Shown here: positions 26,401 to 37,100 of the stretch, one piece after another
Layout: each line of letters begins with the position of its first letter
How positions within the stretch are numbered: the stretch's first letter is position 1
Source of the DNA: Apostichopus parvimensis
Lineage: Eukaryota; Echinodermata; Holothuroidea; Aspidochirotida; Stichopodidae
Reading direction: 5' to 3'
Assembly: GCA_000934455.1 (NCBI GenBank)
Contig: KN886993.1
Location: forward strand, 37,487-101,486
Length of the DNA stretch: 64,000 bases
Translations under genes and position numbers: made by a program
The notes under the pieces: model-generated
Told to the model about the DNA's origin: nothing
The model's database searches: none
What the model saw: the letters and a program-made list of their open reading frames with translations, nothing else

Positions 26401-28227
26401 TCCTACTGCTCCCGCAGCATAACATGCCTGTAGAAACAAAAGACAATATACAGTTTGTAAAAGGCAAAGTGTGTTTCAGTCATCTACATGTATATATACA
26501 CAAATTGTAGGAATTAGGCATAACAGGATCTTTAAAGTAACACATTCATGTTTTCAAATGCTAAGGAACTTTTCTTAATGATGTGTTAGCTATACAATCT
26601 CTTTACCACAAGGAGCCTAAAGATGTCGGAAACATAAAAATTAAAAAAAAAATTGATGCAAAAATAATAGTAAATAGTGGTCTGATGTTTAGAAACCAAC
26701 TATAGCACGCTATCATGGAAAAGTTTCATGAGATTACGTAATCGACCTGCCTTGGTCGTAAAATGACCTCTTTTATCCGATTTAGTCTGCAAAGCCTGCC
26801 ACATATTTTTTCTTGTTTGAGGGTCTTTGTGTGAACGCTGTATGATTAACTACACTGTAGACATGAACATCTTTCCATGCAGTGTTTACACAAACAGCCT
26901 AATTGTGTTAACAAGCTATGCAGGCTAATCTTAGAGCCTGAGGTGGATTTACGACCGTGGCAGGTCGATTACATAATCACAAAACATTCCTAGCTATAGC
27001 GTGCTATTATTGGAACCAATAAAGCAGATCTTTAACTCAAGATCCCCTCTGCTAATCCCAACTTCATTCAAGTAGGAATGTAGTCCAGTAGATTCATTTC
27101 CCCATGCATGCAATGTGCAATTAATTATACTGAGAAGATAATTACCGCTTGTTCATTTCTCATCCCGATGTACTTGATATCAGCTGATTGCAGTGCTATG
27201 GCAATTTCTACCACAGGGAAGCCAACGATTCCAAATACATACTCTACTCCCTGAAAGAAAGAAAAGAGTGTCTATTCTGCATTGTTTTGAATAATGACAT
27301 TTGAACACTTTATTACTTGCATCATGATATAGAACTCACATCACTTCCTCGATCTATTGGAGCATAGCTCATCAATGGCCAAAATTTAAAGCTGCAATAT
27401 ATATACACACAACGGACCCAGCTTGATGGCGGAACATCTACATTCAAGCTTGGGCTCAAATTTCTCAACATAGGATACAAAATTTGTACAGGCATGCATG
27501 CAAAAAAATAGAAGGCATTAGTACTTCGTCATTTATATGGAAATTTGTCCTCAGATGAGGCTTAAAGGTCTGCTGTATAGACCCAACTATAGCACGCTAT
27601 CATGGAAAAGTTTCTTGAGATTACGTAATCCACCTGACTTGGTCGTAAAATTACCTTTTTTACCAATTTTTAGTCTGCAATGCCTGCCAAATATTGCCAC
27701 ATGCCACATGTTTATTGTATGAGGGTCTTTGTGTGAACATATTTCTACACTTAACAAAAAAAGCCTAATGGTGTTAAGAAGCTACGCAGGCTAATTTAAG
27801 AGCCTGAGGTGGATTTAAGACCGTGGCAGGTCGATTACATAGTCACAAAACTTTCCTAGCTATAGGGTGCTATAATTGGAGCCAATAACAGATCTTTAAT
27901 CATTTATACAAAGTAAACTGCATTTATTTACAATAAGAAATCTATAATTTCCCTTCATTGTCATTTCTCCCCGGCCATCCCTTCCATCCATAGGTCTCAT
28001 AATACACAAGTTTCTAGTATTGGTATTCATAATAAAAAGTTGTAGTTCACTAATATCTGTATACACAGAGAATTGCTTCTAGCCTCAGTAGTACCTGCCA
28101 ATAACTCTCAAATTTATGGTATGAGATCTGCACCCTTGCAATGTAGTGTACTTGTTGAACAACTAACCTGTTCCTTCAATGCCTCAGCAATGACATTTGC
28201 TCCAGCAATATCACTGTCGTCTGCCAT
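5439..28227 (-). CDS. HACL1: 2-hydroxyacyl-CoA lyase 1 (HACL1), 16 coding exons; 2-nt frameshift in exon 9
   Basis: Thiamine-diphosphate enzyme that cleaves 2-hydroxyacyl-CoA to formyl-CoA and an aldehyde one carbon shorter, in peroxisomal alpha-oxidation of phytanic acid and 2-hydroxy fatty acids. Coding exons (minus): 28227-28168, 27250-27146, 26427-26387, 25426-25346, 24227-24077, 23453-23359, 22782-22670, 22190-22055, 12220-12117, 11185-11096, 10449-10288, 9136-9036, 8532-8374, 8196-8089, 6882-6693, 5474-5439. All phases match, giving 577 residues if two bases missing in exon 9 are counted (human 578). Visible: the cofactor-activating Glu35 in [11 protein letters not shown]; the Mg/ThDP motif GDS (451-453) followed by NNN (478-480); LNWILHF; and C-terminal TRTSKL, a canonical PTS1 peroxisomal signal. 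Exon 9 is shifted between HF and LPPRF at about 12155 (see findings). The last intron uses a GC donor. Intron 8 contains another gene on the opposite strand. The start at MADDSD fits the family; an open extension to 28302 lacks similarity. Confidence 0.93.
5507..5867 (-). mobile_element. TTAA-bounded MITE (Kolobok/T2-like), family 1, copy a
   Basis: Bounded by TTAA on both sides (5507-5510, 5864-5867). Just inside are AGGGAGTGAAGAC and, in reverse complement of the other end, AGGCATCAAAGACT, which are imperfect inverted repeats. Copies of the same ~360-bp unit in the other orientation are at 32778-33141 and 43155-43524. TTAA target sites with AGG-type ends fit the Kolobok superfamily (T2 MITEs); piggyBac also uses TTAA but usually begins with C. 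It sits in the last HACL1 intron, 32 bp from the last exon. Confidence 0.75.
6261..6642 (-). mobile_element. hAT-like MITE, family B (382 bp) with 8-bp target duplication
   Basis: Ends CAGTTGTGGAGC and GCTCCGCCACTG, near-perfect inverted repeats, flanked by identical 8-bp repeats GTCTCACC at 6253-6260 and 6643-6650. Non-coding. A related copy in the other orientation is at 45339-45709. It lies in the last HACL1 intron, with its target duplication only 36 bp from the GC splice donor at 6692. Confidence 0.85.
7474..7618 (+). repeat. (TATG)n microsatellite, about 36 units
   Basis: Nearly pure ATGT tetranucleotide repeat with a few TGTG interruptions, inside HACL1 intron 14. The long open frames across it in several phases are trivial products of the repeat. 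Confidence 0.97.
7929..8077 (+). repeat. Degenerate tandem repeat next to HACL1 exon 14
   Basis: Repeated phrases CATCATATAAACCACTATAT, CATCATATTAATCACT and TTTTATCCGTCACAAT occur in the same order twice (period about 75-80 bp). The array ends 12 bp from the exon boundary at 8089, close to the splice donor. Confidence 0.7.
10701..10880 (+). repeat. Inverted-repeat dispersed element, copy 1
   Basis: A left arm AAGTTGGCCTGACGTTTC.. with CCTAGCAGGATCTTCTT is followed by its reverse complement AAGAAGATCCTGCTAGGATC.. GGCCAACTTACTT, then a fixed tail ending CTCTCTAGTGGATAAGCAG, TTTGCTAACAG and TTTTATTTTATTTTG. The same design recurs at 17785, 20411, 39213 and 40315. It is a foldback-type repeat of unknown class, here in HACL1 intron 10. 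Confidence 0.7.
11555..12027 (+). repeat. 470-bp repeat, copy 1 (probable TA-target MITE)
   Basis: Almost identical, in the same orientation, to 29969-30440. The ends TAGTCAG..AATTTCGGA and, in reverse complement, TAGCATGGACACTGAC..AATTTCGGAC share the subterminal AATTTCGGA, consistent with a small inverted-repeat transposon inserted at TA. No coding capacity. It lies in HACL1 intron 9. Confidence 0.7.
14158..14165. promoter_or_regulatory. Full palindromic CRE site
   Basis: TGACGTCA, the complete CREB/ATF consensus, in a locally CG-rich stretch about 1.1 kb upstream of the nested BEN gene's start codon. Any role in that gene's promoter is inference; an exact 8-mer can occur by chance. Confidence 0.35.
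15255..20282 (+). CDS. BEN-domain protein, nested antisense in HACL1 intron 8
   Basis: Four coding exons, 15255-15386, 16751-16894, 18021-18071 and 19275-20282, all phase 0 with GT-AG junctions, give 444 residues. An in-frame TGA at 15243-15245 supports the start at ATG 15255. The first exon codes a compact segment beginning [15 protein letters not shown] that I do not recognise. Residues 145-186 are heptad-like (short coiled coil), 190-310 are low-complexity and acidic. Residues about 319-415 look like a BEN domain: [15 protein letters not shown], then [19 protein letters not shown], then [18 protein letters not shown] domains are small all-helical modules of chromatin and transcription-repressor proteins (NACC1, BEND family) that bind DNA or partners. 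A basic nuclear-type motif RNRRKR closes the domain. Exon 4 is much richer in GC and CG than the intron around it, as expected for real coding sequence. I assign no orthologue; specific function unknown. Confidence 0.82.
17785..17860 (+). repeat. Tail fragment of the inverted-repeat element, copy 2
   Basis: Only the right end of the family is present: AACTTACTTTTACACATTCT followed by the CTCTCTAGTGGATAAGCAG tail and TTTTATTTTATTTTG, in the BEN gene's second intron. Confidence 0.7.
18362..18640 (+). repeat. Tandem duplication, period about 147 bp
   Basis: Two adjacent diverged copies share GTATTTTTGGATTGTGCCTG, a G-rich run, ACTACCAG(C/A)GGGTG and a GGAT(A/G)..ATTTAAGGCA end. Non-coding, in the BEN gene's third intron. 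Confidence 0.75.
20411..20478 (+). repeat. Left-arm fragment of the inverted-repeat element, copy 3
   Basis: TTAAAGTAAGTTGGCCTGAC followed by AACAGGATCTTCTTCAGAGG and CTAAATGACAAGTAAC, the same left arm as at 40315. It begins about 130 bp after the BEN gene stop codon and may lie in its 3' UTR. Confidence 0.65.
26674..27035 (-). mobile_element. TTAA-type MITE with long inverted repeats, family 2, copy a
   Basis: Inverted arms of about 65 bp: ACTATAGCACGCTATCATGG with GATTACGTAATCGACCTGCC at one end, and the reverse complement of GGCAGGTCGATTACATAATC with CTATAGCGTGCTATTATTGG at the other. The right boundary is TTAA at 27032-27035; the left boundary has decayed. Located in HACL1 intron 2. A sister copy is in the next intron (27562-27899). 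Confidence 0.75.
27562..27899 (-). mobile_element. TTAA-type MITE with long inverted repeats, family 2, copy b
   Basis: TTAA is present at both ends (27562-27565 and 27896-27899), followed inward by AGGTCTGCTGT and AGATCTGTTAT (reverse complement), then the same ~65-bp inverted arms as copy a. Located in HACL1 intron 1. No coding capacity. Confidence 0.8.
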
Positions 28228-29968
28228 GGTTAAACTACAGATGTCTTGTTCTTTAAACTGTTTCAGGTTACCTGTTTGGTATGTGCTTACAAATTCCAAC
28301 AAACTCTGTGGCCTATTTCTGCCGGGTAAAATAGAACCACTAATATCATTACTTGCAGTGCAGTGTCAGGTAACTGTGTAATTACATATGTGTGACTAGG
28401 CCGAACAGGCCTTCCAACTAGTTCTATATGTAACTAAGTTGACATGTGATCAACTGAGTATCAAGTGGTATCTATTAGGTCTTTTAATAGGGTCTAAACT
28501 CTAAAGGCTAACGTAACGAACAACAGTCAGCATAGTAAACAAAAACTGTTCGAACTAATTAGGAAGAATACGCAATTAGCTAGAAACGCAAATAAATACA
28601 TGTGCAACACGAATTTATTTTAAGCCCAACAGTAACACTACAGTTAGGCCTTATTCTGTTCTCAATTTCAGTCAGTGGTAAGGGCTCGAAGTACTCTGCT
28701 GGACTTTGATGTTGCTTTTTTGTTCCACAGAAGAGAAGTAAACATGCTTCAAAGAAGTGCAGCTCAGTTGACGGTGTTTATTTCATAATCTCTAATTCTA
28801 ACTTTAGGTTACTAATGTGATAGACGTGAGATACGAAATTCTTTTCATGATCAGCTGATTCATGCACAGATAGTTTGGAGTTTCGCTCAGCATGCATGAA
28901 TACATTGCGACCGAGAACTTGTAACAGGGAATTACCCGTCATCCCCATGCAGTTGTTGCACTTTGGGGAAATTCTTTTCACAACAATATTTGTGTATCCA
29001 CGAAAAGAGGAATAACACTGAAAGCAACTCTACAATACAATAAATGTGATTAGGTAATTATCTCAATTCAATTTCCAGAAATAAATTTTCGGCATTGTAT
29101 TTCTATAGGTGACCCGGTCAAGGTCACGACTTGTTTACCATTTGACTCACATGTGATAACTCCGTTGCTATACAAAACCAGTCATTTCAAACGAGAGCTG
29201 TACACATGCCTTAGCTCTGGAGAAGAAACACTTTCATAACAGCGAACGAGTAAGGCTTGAGACGCACTGATGCTCTCACCATTTATTAGAGAAAGTTGAA
29301 GAAAAAGGAGATTAACAGAGCAGTATCGACAAAGAATAAATTGTTTATCGTGAGTGCAGCTAGAAACTTCCTCTTCTTTCTAGGACTAACTCACTTCTTT
29401 TATAGCCAAATTTAGGTCTCTGCGACGTACTGACAATGTTATTACTGTTAGGTTTATCACTTAGCAAACGCGTGTACAAACTGTGACTCAGTGTGACAAT
29501 GGTTGAACCATGGAAGTATAACTTGTATTACCGCTTCCATGGTGAACCTAGCCTAGGACTAACTTACACCTTGTAATTAGTATTAGTAAAAGGGACTGGA
29601 AAGTTTATACATATATCACAAATATCACGTAAAAATACAACTCGGTTGATGAAAACAATACAGATTATATCGGACAACCACCCTAGTTGGAAAGGCCTAA
29701 CATTAAGTAACATTTCTAGCAGGATAGGTACCTGTAGGCTGTATCTTAGGCTAGAGCAAACCAAAAATTGCAGGGCACGAAGATAGTCTTTCATGCTAAC
29801 TTTACATTGTTTAATTAACCTGAAGTATTTTTGTTCATTTGAATGGAATTTTATCAAAAGTTTTGGAAATTATTTGTATCAACAATGTAATCAACATTTG
29901 TAGTCTCCAACTTGTCAGACATTTGGTTGTGATTGCTTCTAACCATGATATCCTAGCTCTAACCCCAT

Positions 29969-30440
29969 TATAGTCAGTATTGCTAATTTCGGAACACTGC
30001 CAATTTCGGACACCCCTAAGAAATGCACGATTTCACCATGACAACCTACAGGAAGAGCCAAATTTCACCAAAAAGTACGAAATGACCCGTGTGCAAGTAA
30101 ATACTTACATATTTGTCAATAAAATGACGGAGATCTATGAAGTCTGTTATAATTACTGAAAGAGCAACTGCGCCACCAATTTTATCACTAGCGCCACACT
30201 GTGGGACTGTGTGTCCGAAATTGGCAATACTCTAGCAAAGAAATACCAGTTCCACAATCACAAGAATCTTCTTGGAATACAACGTGAAAACAGTTTGCAG
30301 GAAAGAAAGTTTGGCCGTGTATCGTAATATAACACACTTCTCCCACCATATCAAGTATATTTTCAGGTGATTTATACCAGAAGATATAGTTTTGGGGTGT
30401 TTTAAGGCTTAGGTGTCCGGAAGTGGAAGTGTCCATGCTA
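29969..30440 (+). repeat. 470-bp repeat, copy 2 (probable TA-target MITE)
   Basis: Near-identical to 11555-12027 over its length, with only scattered substitutions and short indels (for example near 30224 and 30270). Such similarity implies recent spread. Confidence 0.75.
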
Positions 30441-30837
30441 CTGTAGATACATGTATATTTTCATGATTTTGACTTTGAGAGACGTTGAAAACCTTGTGTT
30501 GGACCACATTCTGATGAACTCCATTTTTTAAAATGGACGATGCGTAGTACTTTAAATATGTTGTGATATTACAGTATAGTAGAGTACATGCCAGCATTTT
30601 TCTTCAGTATCTGTGTCTGTTGTGCTGTAACTATGCAAATTTATGTAATTGAATCAAATATATTAAAACTAACATTTAAATAAGTCAGTGCCGAAAAATA
30701 TTTCTAGTAAATAAAGAATGTAGAATTGCAGATCCATATAATCCAGATTCTGGCCCAGTAACACATAATTATCCTAATGAACATACTGTAGCCTATAGGT
30801 TCAAATAATCCAGGTTTTCCTGTTATCCTATTCACTA

Positions 30838-31658
30838 TTAAAGCAGCATTTTGCGTCCTTTTCTATGATTTTGTTCAACCTCACTGATTCCACTATGCCA
30901 TAACGACATACATAACTAGCTTATCTATTTATATTTTACTTCAAATGGTGGCATGAAAGTCGAAAAATTTGCAACTTTCAACTTGTTGTTCTCCAAGATA
31001 TTTTCCGTTGGGAACCCAATAAACCTCGCCCATAATATGAATATTTAAACACTACGAACGTCATTGTCAGATACGTAATATAACACCACGCTTGATTTGT
31101 GTACAGTCTATATGGCAGTTGTACCAGGGAGTTGCATAACAACTCCCTGGTTGTACCAACGCAAAGTCTTGAATCTATTTTTAGCAACGGCTCATAACTA
31201 AACCTGCATCTCTGATTGGTTGAATTCAAACTATTGGGTTTGGGGAACTGAATGCGATTAATTTTGTGTGTGGAATACTCGCCAATTAACGTTTTTGGCA
31301 GGGAAAAACTTGGCTAATATCTTAGTTTGCTGTTTTGTGATATGATGTATGTAAAAAACTCGATGGACATGTCAAAAAAGTAGAAAACGGCGACCAAACG
31401 CAAAATGCTCATGAATAAACATACTATTCACTGATTGGTGGAATTCAAACTAGTGGATTTGGAGATATGAAAACTTTGTCGAGGACACTCTTACTCGTTA
31501 TCGACATAAATCGTTAATTACTCGCTAATTAACGCTCTTGGCAGGGTGAAACTTGGATGGTATCTTAGTTTGCTGTTTTATGATTGATACATGTAAAAAA
31601 AACCAAGCACATGTTAAAAAGGTGGAAAAAAGCGACCCAACGCAAAATGCTGCTTTAA
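30838..31658 (+). mobile_element. 821-bp TTAA-bounded element with internal duplication (Kolobok/T2-like), family 3
   Basis: Ends TTAAAGCAGCATTTTGCGT and ACGCAAAATGCTGCTTTAA are perfect 19-bp inverted repeats including the TTAA target. Inside are two diverged tandem copies of about 215 bp (roughly 31213-31430 and 31431-31655), each with a TGATTGGT(T/G)GAATTCAAACT start and a CTTAGTTTGCTGTTTT phrase. A 12-bp perfect hairpin stem lies at 31123-31134/31140-31151. No coding capacity. Confidence 0.8.
31123..31151. repeat. Perfect 12-bp hairpin
   Basis: ACCAGGGAGTTG and its exact complement CAACTCCCTGGT are separated by five bases (CATAA). It lies inside the 821-bp element and has no T-run, so it is not a terminator; it is probably part of the transposon structure. 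Confidence 0.7.
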
Positions 31659-32777
31659 GTGGTAAGTAAATGGAAATGGCACATGTATTCCAAATGTTTC
31701 GAAGTTGGTCTTATCGAGTTGTTTATCAGTCGTCTACAAATAAGCTCATTTCCTCTTCAGATAGTGCCTATGGTTCTGATGTTTGTTGACAAGGTCCCAA
31801 AGCATTTTGTTTACCTAACTGTACAACTGGGTTAATAATAGACAACTAGCTATCACTTATATACTGTATTAAAAGATAAGAGTGCTAACCTGGCTTTTGT
31901 GTGCAACTTTCTGTATGGTTATAAATACTTCAGACTAAATAATGGTGAAGATAAAAAATATGATGTGTCACACGAGGTCGCCTCGTGCTCAACCTGCTCT
32001 TTGAACACAAATTTATTTATATACTACATTATATATTAATATCTTATCATCAAGCTTGATCAATTTGTTGCCATATTTAGCAGGTTTGTAGTCCGAGTGT
32101 ATAGCAGGTTTGTAGTCAGAGTATATAACATTGTAAAATAGTCCAGGCCCATTACTTGTGGTTGTGAGTCAAGAGAATCAAAAGTGTATGCAGAGCTGTA
32201 ACTAAGGCGATTGAGGTGTTTGTTATTTTCTACGGAAGTTTTGTGGAAGGAATTTTAATAATTTTATCCACTTTGTTTCTAATGCATGGGGTTTTAAAGC
32301 AAACTGTCCAGGTAAGTCACAAGGTATCAAGTTGAGTAAGTTTGAAATATTTGTTTCACATTCATTACATGCAATAAAATTAAAGTAGTGTGTGCTCTAA
32401 CCCAAAGACTTGATTAAAAATGAATTTGTATATTTACTGTATTACAAATAACCTTTCAAATTTGTGAATAGTTTCATTGTAAATGTGATGAGTTTCCAGA
32501 AGAGGGCATCTTCATGACGAGACAAATATCTCAACACTATTTCATGGAGCTCTGTTATATTTTGTGTGGTCTGCCTTTGGTTAAATGATCACTTTCATAC
32601 AGAGGGAACCTAAATAGTTTAATAACCTCTGACGGGGTAGTCATATTGCATTATTTGTAAGTTTGTATTGATCTAGCAATGAAGTAAATACTATGCAGTG
32701 TTGTACTAAGTCAGTTTATTTCAATTGTGTTTGTAACTTGTAACAATGCCTAATTCTCTACTGCCATATGGTTCAGT

Positions 32778-33141
32778 TTAAAGGCATTGAAGACTAGCCC
32801 CAAACCGCGTGCCGCCATCTGAATCAGTTAACTTTCTGTTGCTTGCAAGTGACGTTTTGTTTGTGTCGCTACAAAATGCAGTAATGAAACGTGATACCTT
32901 GTTATCTTTAGCTGGACCTGAGATGTCCATCGCTGTATCGTTTGTATACTGTGCTGTGGGTATTGAATGCAGCTGTATGTTCTGACTGTACACTAGTGTC
33001 TAATTACCGACGGTAGCAAGCTGTGTGCGTATTTTCTGGGATCGATGGTGGTGTTTTACACTTCTGTGACACCTCATTCAAAACTAGGTCAGATTACCGG
33101 CATTAGACTTTTCTTTTTGCGCGAGTCTTCACACCCTTTAA
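32778..33141 (+). mobile_element. TTAA-bounded MITE (Kolobok/T2-like), family 1, copy b
   Basis: TTAA at 32778-32781 and 33138-33141. Ends AGGCATTGAAGACT and, in reverse complement, AGGGTGTGAAGACT match at 11 of 14 positions. Interior closely similar to 43155-43524 and to the reverse complement of 5507-5867. Confidence 0.8.
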
Positions 33142-33701
33142 TGTTCTAAGTAAACAATGTAGGTTCATGAGCTGACGAGCTGGGTTTGAGAAGAACACAC
33201 TATACACATCATGTGGCAATCCATTGCCATGACATATGATATGTGCTCTAAGAGCCTGTCAGTGATTAAGCAGTGCTCAATCATGGGATAACCCTGGGTT
33301 TTTGAGAAAGACACTTTACACATGGTATCATGTGACAATATATTTTGTACTGTACATGTCATGTGGTTTTAGTCATCAGTGATTTAGTAGCAACCCTGGG
33401 ATATCAAACACAGGAGGAAGTGCCAGGACTTCTGAAATATCAGTTTGAATTTAATCAGGAAATGAGCAACTATTGGGAGTTCTGTGGTATTTAAGCAGTA
33501 CTTATTTTGGGAAGCAAATACCAAGTATGACATTAATTTGTGTTTGTTGCTAAATGTGTCAGGCTACTGAAGACAAATCACATGGAGGAAGTGGGGTGGT
33601 TTTGTCTCATTACAGAAATATATTTTGTTATTGACAGTCACCTACTGTAACCGCCAACAAACTGACAAGGAACTATTCATACTTCAATACATTCTTATCA
33701 T

Positions 33702-34060
33702 TTTCCCTCCACTTCCCCTCCTGTGACCCTTCCCATCCCCCTAACCATTCCCATTTTCCTATCCTTCTGTAACTCTTCCCATTTCCCTAACCCTTCCCAT
33801 TCCTACCCTTTTCCATTCTCCTCTCCTACCTGTACCTCCTCTCCTATAGGTTTCTACTCATCCTTCCTCAATGTACCACCTTGCCCTTCCCCATCCCTAC
33901 CCTTTTCCATTCTCTTCTCTTACCTCAATCTGTACCTCCTCTCCTACCTTCTTCTCATCCTTCTTCAATGTACCCTCTTGCCCATCCCCCCTCCTCCTTT
34001 TCCCTTCCTCTCCCTGTTCCGTCTGCCCCTTTCTGTGATATTCTTCACAGGTCTGCCACC
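33702..34060 (+). repeat. Pyrimidine-rich low-complexity tract
   Basis: About 350 bp almost entirely C and T, with loosely repeated CCCTTCCCATT and CTACCCTTTTCCATTCTC phrases. It ends shortly before the TACAG acceptor (about 34096) of the first DUSP19 coding exon. Open frames within it are compositional artefacts. Confidence 0.85.
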
Positions 34061-34122
34061 CCGATTAAATGCTTTCCTTTTCTTTTGTTAATACAGAGCT
34101 AAGCAGTAACTGTGACAAGTCC

Positions 34123-37100
34123 ATGAGTTTCACAGATCAAATAGAGAAGTTCAAGAGAGGTGGACTGAAGAAAGTGGACACAAAGATAACCACCAGCACT
34201 GGAGAGAAATACCTAGAGAGACACACCATGCCTGGAATCACAAGAAGAGAAAAACTGAAGGAATCCAGTGAGGGGTTTGTGGTCGACTATGCCCCTGATT
34301 TACAGATTGTGGCTGTTAGACCAAATCTCTTTGTTGGTAAGTTGTTGATTTCCAATAAATAATCACATTCAAGTATCTATTATGATGTTGTAAGGATTGT
34401 TTGGTGATATAGAGGGAAAGGGGAAGGGGCAAGGGATAGGAGTGAACATGGTGAAACATCTTACAGTTTATCATTAAACAAAGTTTACTTTTAAGTCATT
34501 TTTTTTTGGTTAGAAAAAAGTGTTAAGGGTAAAACTAGATTGGAGTTGTAATCATAAAAGTGCCTGAGAGCAAGAGAGAGACATACATACATACATATAT
34601 ACAATATTTGCTTTGTATATAGCGCTTTATACCAGCGATAGGTCTCAAAGTGCTTTACAGACGTTATATTACCCCTGGTCAATGATAACCTGTCCCAGAG
34701 ACAATCTCTCCAGTCGGCAGCAGTTATATACTGCGTCAAATGACAAGTTACCAAATATATAGATACCCATTTAATAACGGTCATTGAATATACTAACAAT
34801 GGTCACTCATGCTCCAATTTAAACAAGGATTTATCATTTTACTGCTATCCTTGTGGGATTGAATTGTCCAATTTTAACAATCCTTGACATCTGGAGATAA
34901 TCTTGAAATGATCTTAAGATAATCTGGAGTTTCAGAACCACCAGGAAATTCATGTACTTTACAAAATTATATAGCCAATTATTAGCATTCTAAATTTTGT
35001 GGCCAATTGGGACCAACCCTAATAACCTTTAATCATGTGCTTTTAGTCCTGACTTTGATCCTAGTGCTCAGTTATTTTTCAGTTAAGTGGTTGGTTGAAG
35101 TAGATCGTTTGTTCTAGAAAGCCTTTGGCTTGTCATTTATTGGCTGGGTCCTGACCTGGAAAGGGTAAAAGGTTAACAGTTCAGGAAGTACTTGACACAA
35201 CACTACTCTGTACAATAGGCGTCTTCTTTCGTGATCAATATAAACTTGTTTGTTTTCTTAAAATAATGACTGATCGACATTCGGCGTGCTTAAGATAATT
35301 TGCATACAAAGAGACAATAGTCCATTCAGGTGACCATGAGCTCTAGGTGAAGTTGATAAACCGATTCGACTGGCTTTTGAATTTACTTTTAGACAGTGAC
35401 TACAAATAACCGACATTTCCACCGAGGCAATTCGAGCCAAGCTTCAAGCTTGCTGGGCAGTGTGTCATACATACTATAATACAAAGTTGATACACTTTTG
35501 GTGTTAGATTCAGCCTAGATCTATGTAAACTTATACAGGGACATTTCGCTTAACCCCTCTCGAGACCTCAATTTCAATCTCTGCCATTAAGCTGCTTTGA
35601 ACTTGTGTGTGTGTATGTTAAGTGTAGTATTCAAATAGAGAGAACTTACTCTTAACTGCAAATACTTTTTACAAAATTCATTGAGTTTATTACACTGCAG
35701 TTTGCCAGTGTCACACTTGTGCAGTTAAAGTGTATGTCACCAAATAAAAGTAGTCTGGTCATAACTTAAAGGACACACAAAACCCAACCATTTGTTATTG
35801 GTCTATGTGATAGACATTTAACCCTCAGGACTTTTCAACAAAGCTAAGAAAAATCTTGTTCCGTTCGGGAGATTATCACAGATTAATAGTTCTTCACACA
35901 CAAGGCTAAATATGACATCATTTACATGAGCCTCTTGGACACCTAACATGCCCTATAAATGATGACAATAGTTTCAGTGCCAACACTGAATGAATAGACA
36001 TCATATATGTGTGTTGCAACTTTACTGTGGCAAATTTTTAATGGTCGACTTGTTGCCCGAGAGGACTAAATGTCTGTACTACTAATGTAACTTATGTAAG
36101 CTTTTGAAGGTTTCCCAGCAGATGACTACTGTAGTTGCTTTTAAACTGTACATCAAAATTCAGATTTCTTTGTAACTAAATACTCCCATGGTAAATGGGT
36201 AAGATATAAATTGGTATATAATCCTTCATCACTTTTAACAAAAATATTGATATGTGGTAGGCCTCTGATTCATCCCAAGGGGAGCTTTTCTGGCCCAAAG
36301 CTGGTGTTCTATTCACCAAACCTGTATATCTTTCTTACAGTGTACAACAGTCAGATTGGTCATTTTTTTGTTAATTTGCTATATTTTTCGGTCAAATTTG
36401 CTGTTTGTACTGTACAGTCAAAAGCAAAAATCCTTCAACTTTGCCCTAGTAATGTGTATTTAGCTTTTGACATAGTACTGAGCACTTGGAGATATCAAGA
36501 CTATATATTTGCTTTGACGTTTAATCATATTCACATCTATTAATAGTTTTTACTAATACAACATATGAAAGAATGTAATTGTCTGACAACACTCAGATTG
36601 TACAGACTGCATTAAATAGATAAAATACAAACGAGGACTCATCTAGTGAGATATTGTAAATATTAGAGATAGGAAAATGCAAAGTTGAACTTTATAACAG
36701 GCTTAACAGCATTAGTCTATGTGCACAGCAGATGATTGGCAGAATTAAAGCTTGATTGAGATATTCCAGTGTGTTTAGAACTGAACACAAGACTGGGGGG
36801 GGGGGGCAAAAGACAGTTATCGGAAGATAGGAAATCTTTTGGCTTTAGAATTTTCTTTTCTTTGGGGATGGGGAAGGAGGGAGAGAAGAGCTGAGGGTCA
36901 GATGGTTGTACCCTTGAATATGGCTTCCACCTTTTTCAACTGTTACTCGAGTTATTTCCAGCCCTGGCAAAGTAACTGGAGGAGAGGAGCTGAGGCAGAG
37001 GGAGGGTTTAAAGAATGATATCCAAAAGATTCTAATTTTCTTTTTAGAAATGAATGTTTGCAGCTTTCCATAGTCCTTACTCCCCAGCCCCCTCTCCCAC

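Larger units (their letters stand above)
28228..34122. other. Intergenic region between divergent HACL1 and DUSP19
   Basis: No coding exon recognised. It should contain the HACL1 promoter on its left and the DUSP19 promoter and any non-coding first exon on its right. A consensus donor, CCAG followed by GTAAGTC, at about 32311 could end such an exon, but I cannot prove it. The rest is the 470-bp repeat (29969-30440), an 821-bp TTAA element (30838-31658), a family 1 MITE (32778-33141) and a pyrimidine tract (33702-34060). Confidence 0.55.

Noticed and set aside
28228-28302. Upstream in-frame start for HACL1 at 28302
   Set aside because: The added residues do not resemble HACL1 N-termini and the MADDSD start fits family length; treated as 5' UTR or intron.
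33723-34091. 122-codon frame ahead of DUSP19, rich in P, S, F and L
   Set aside because: Translation of a pyrimidine tract; composition only.
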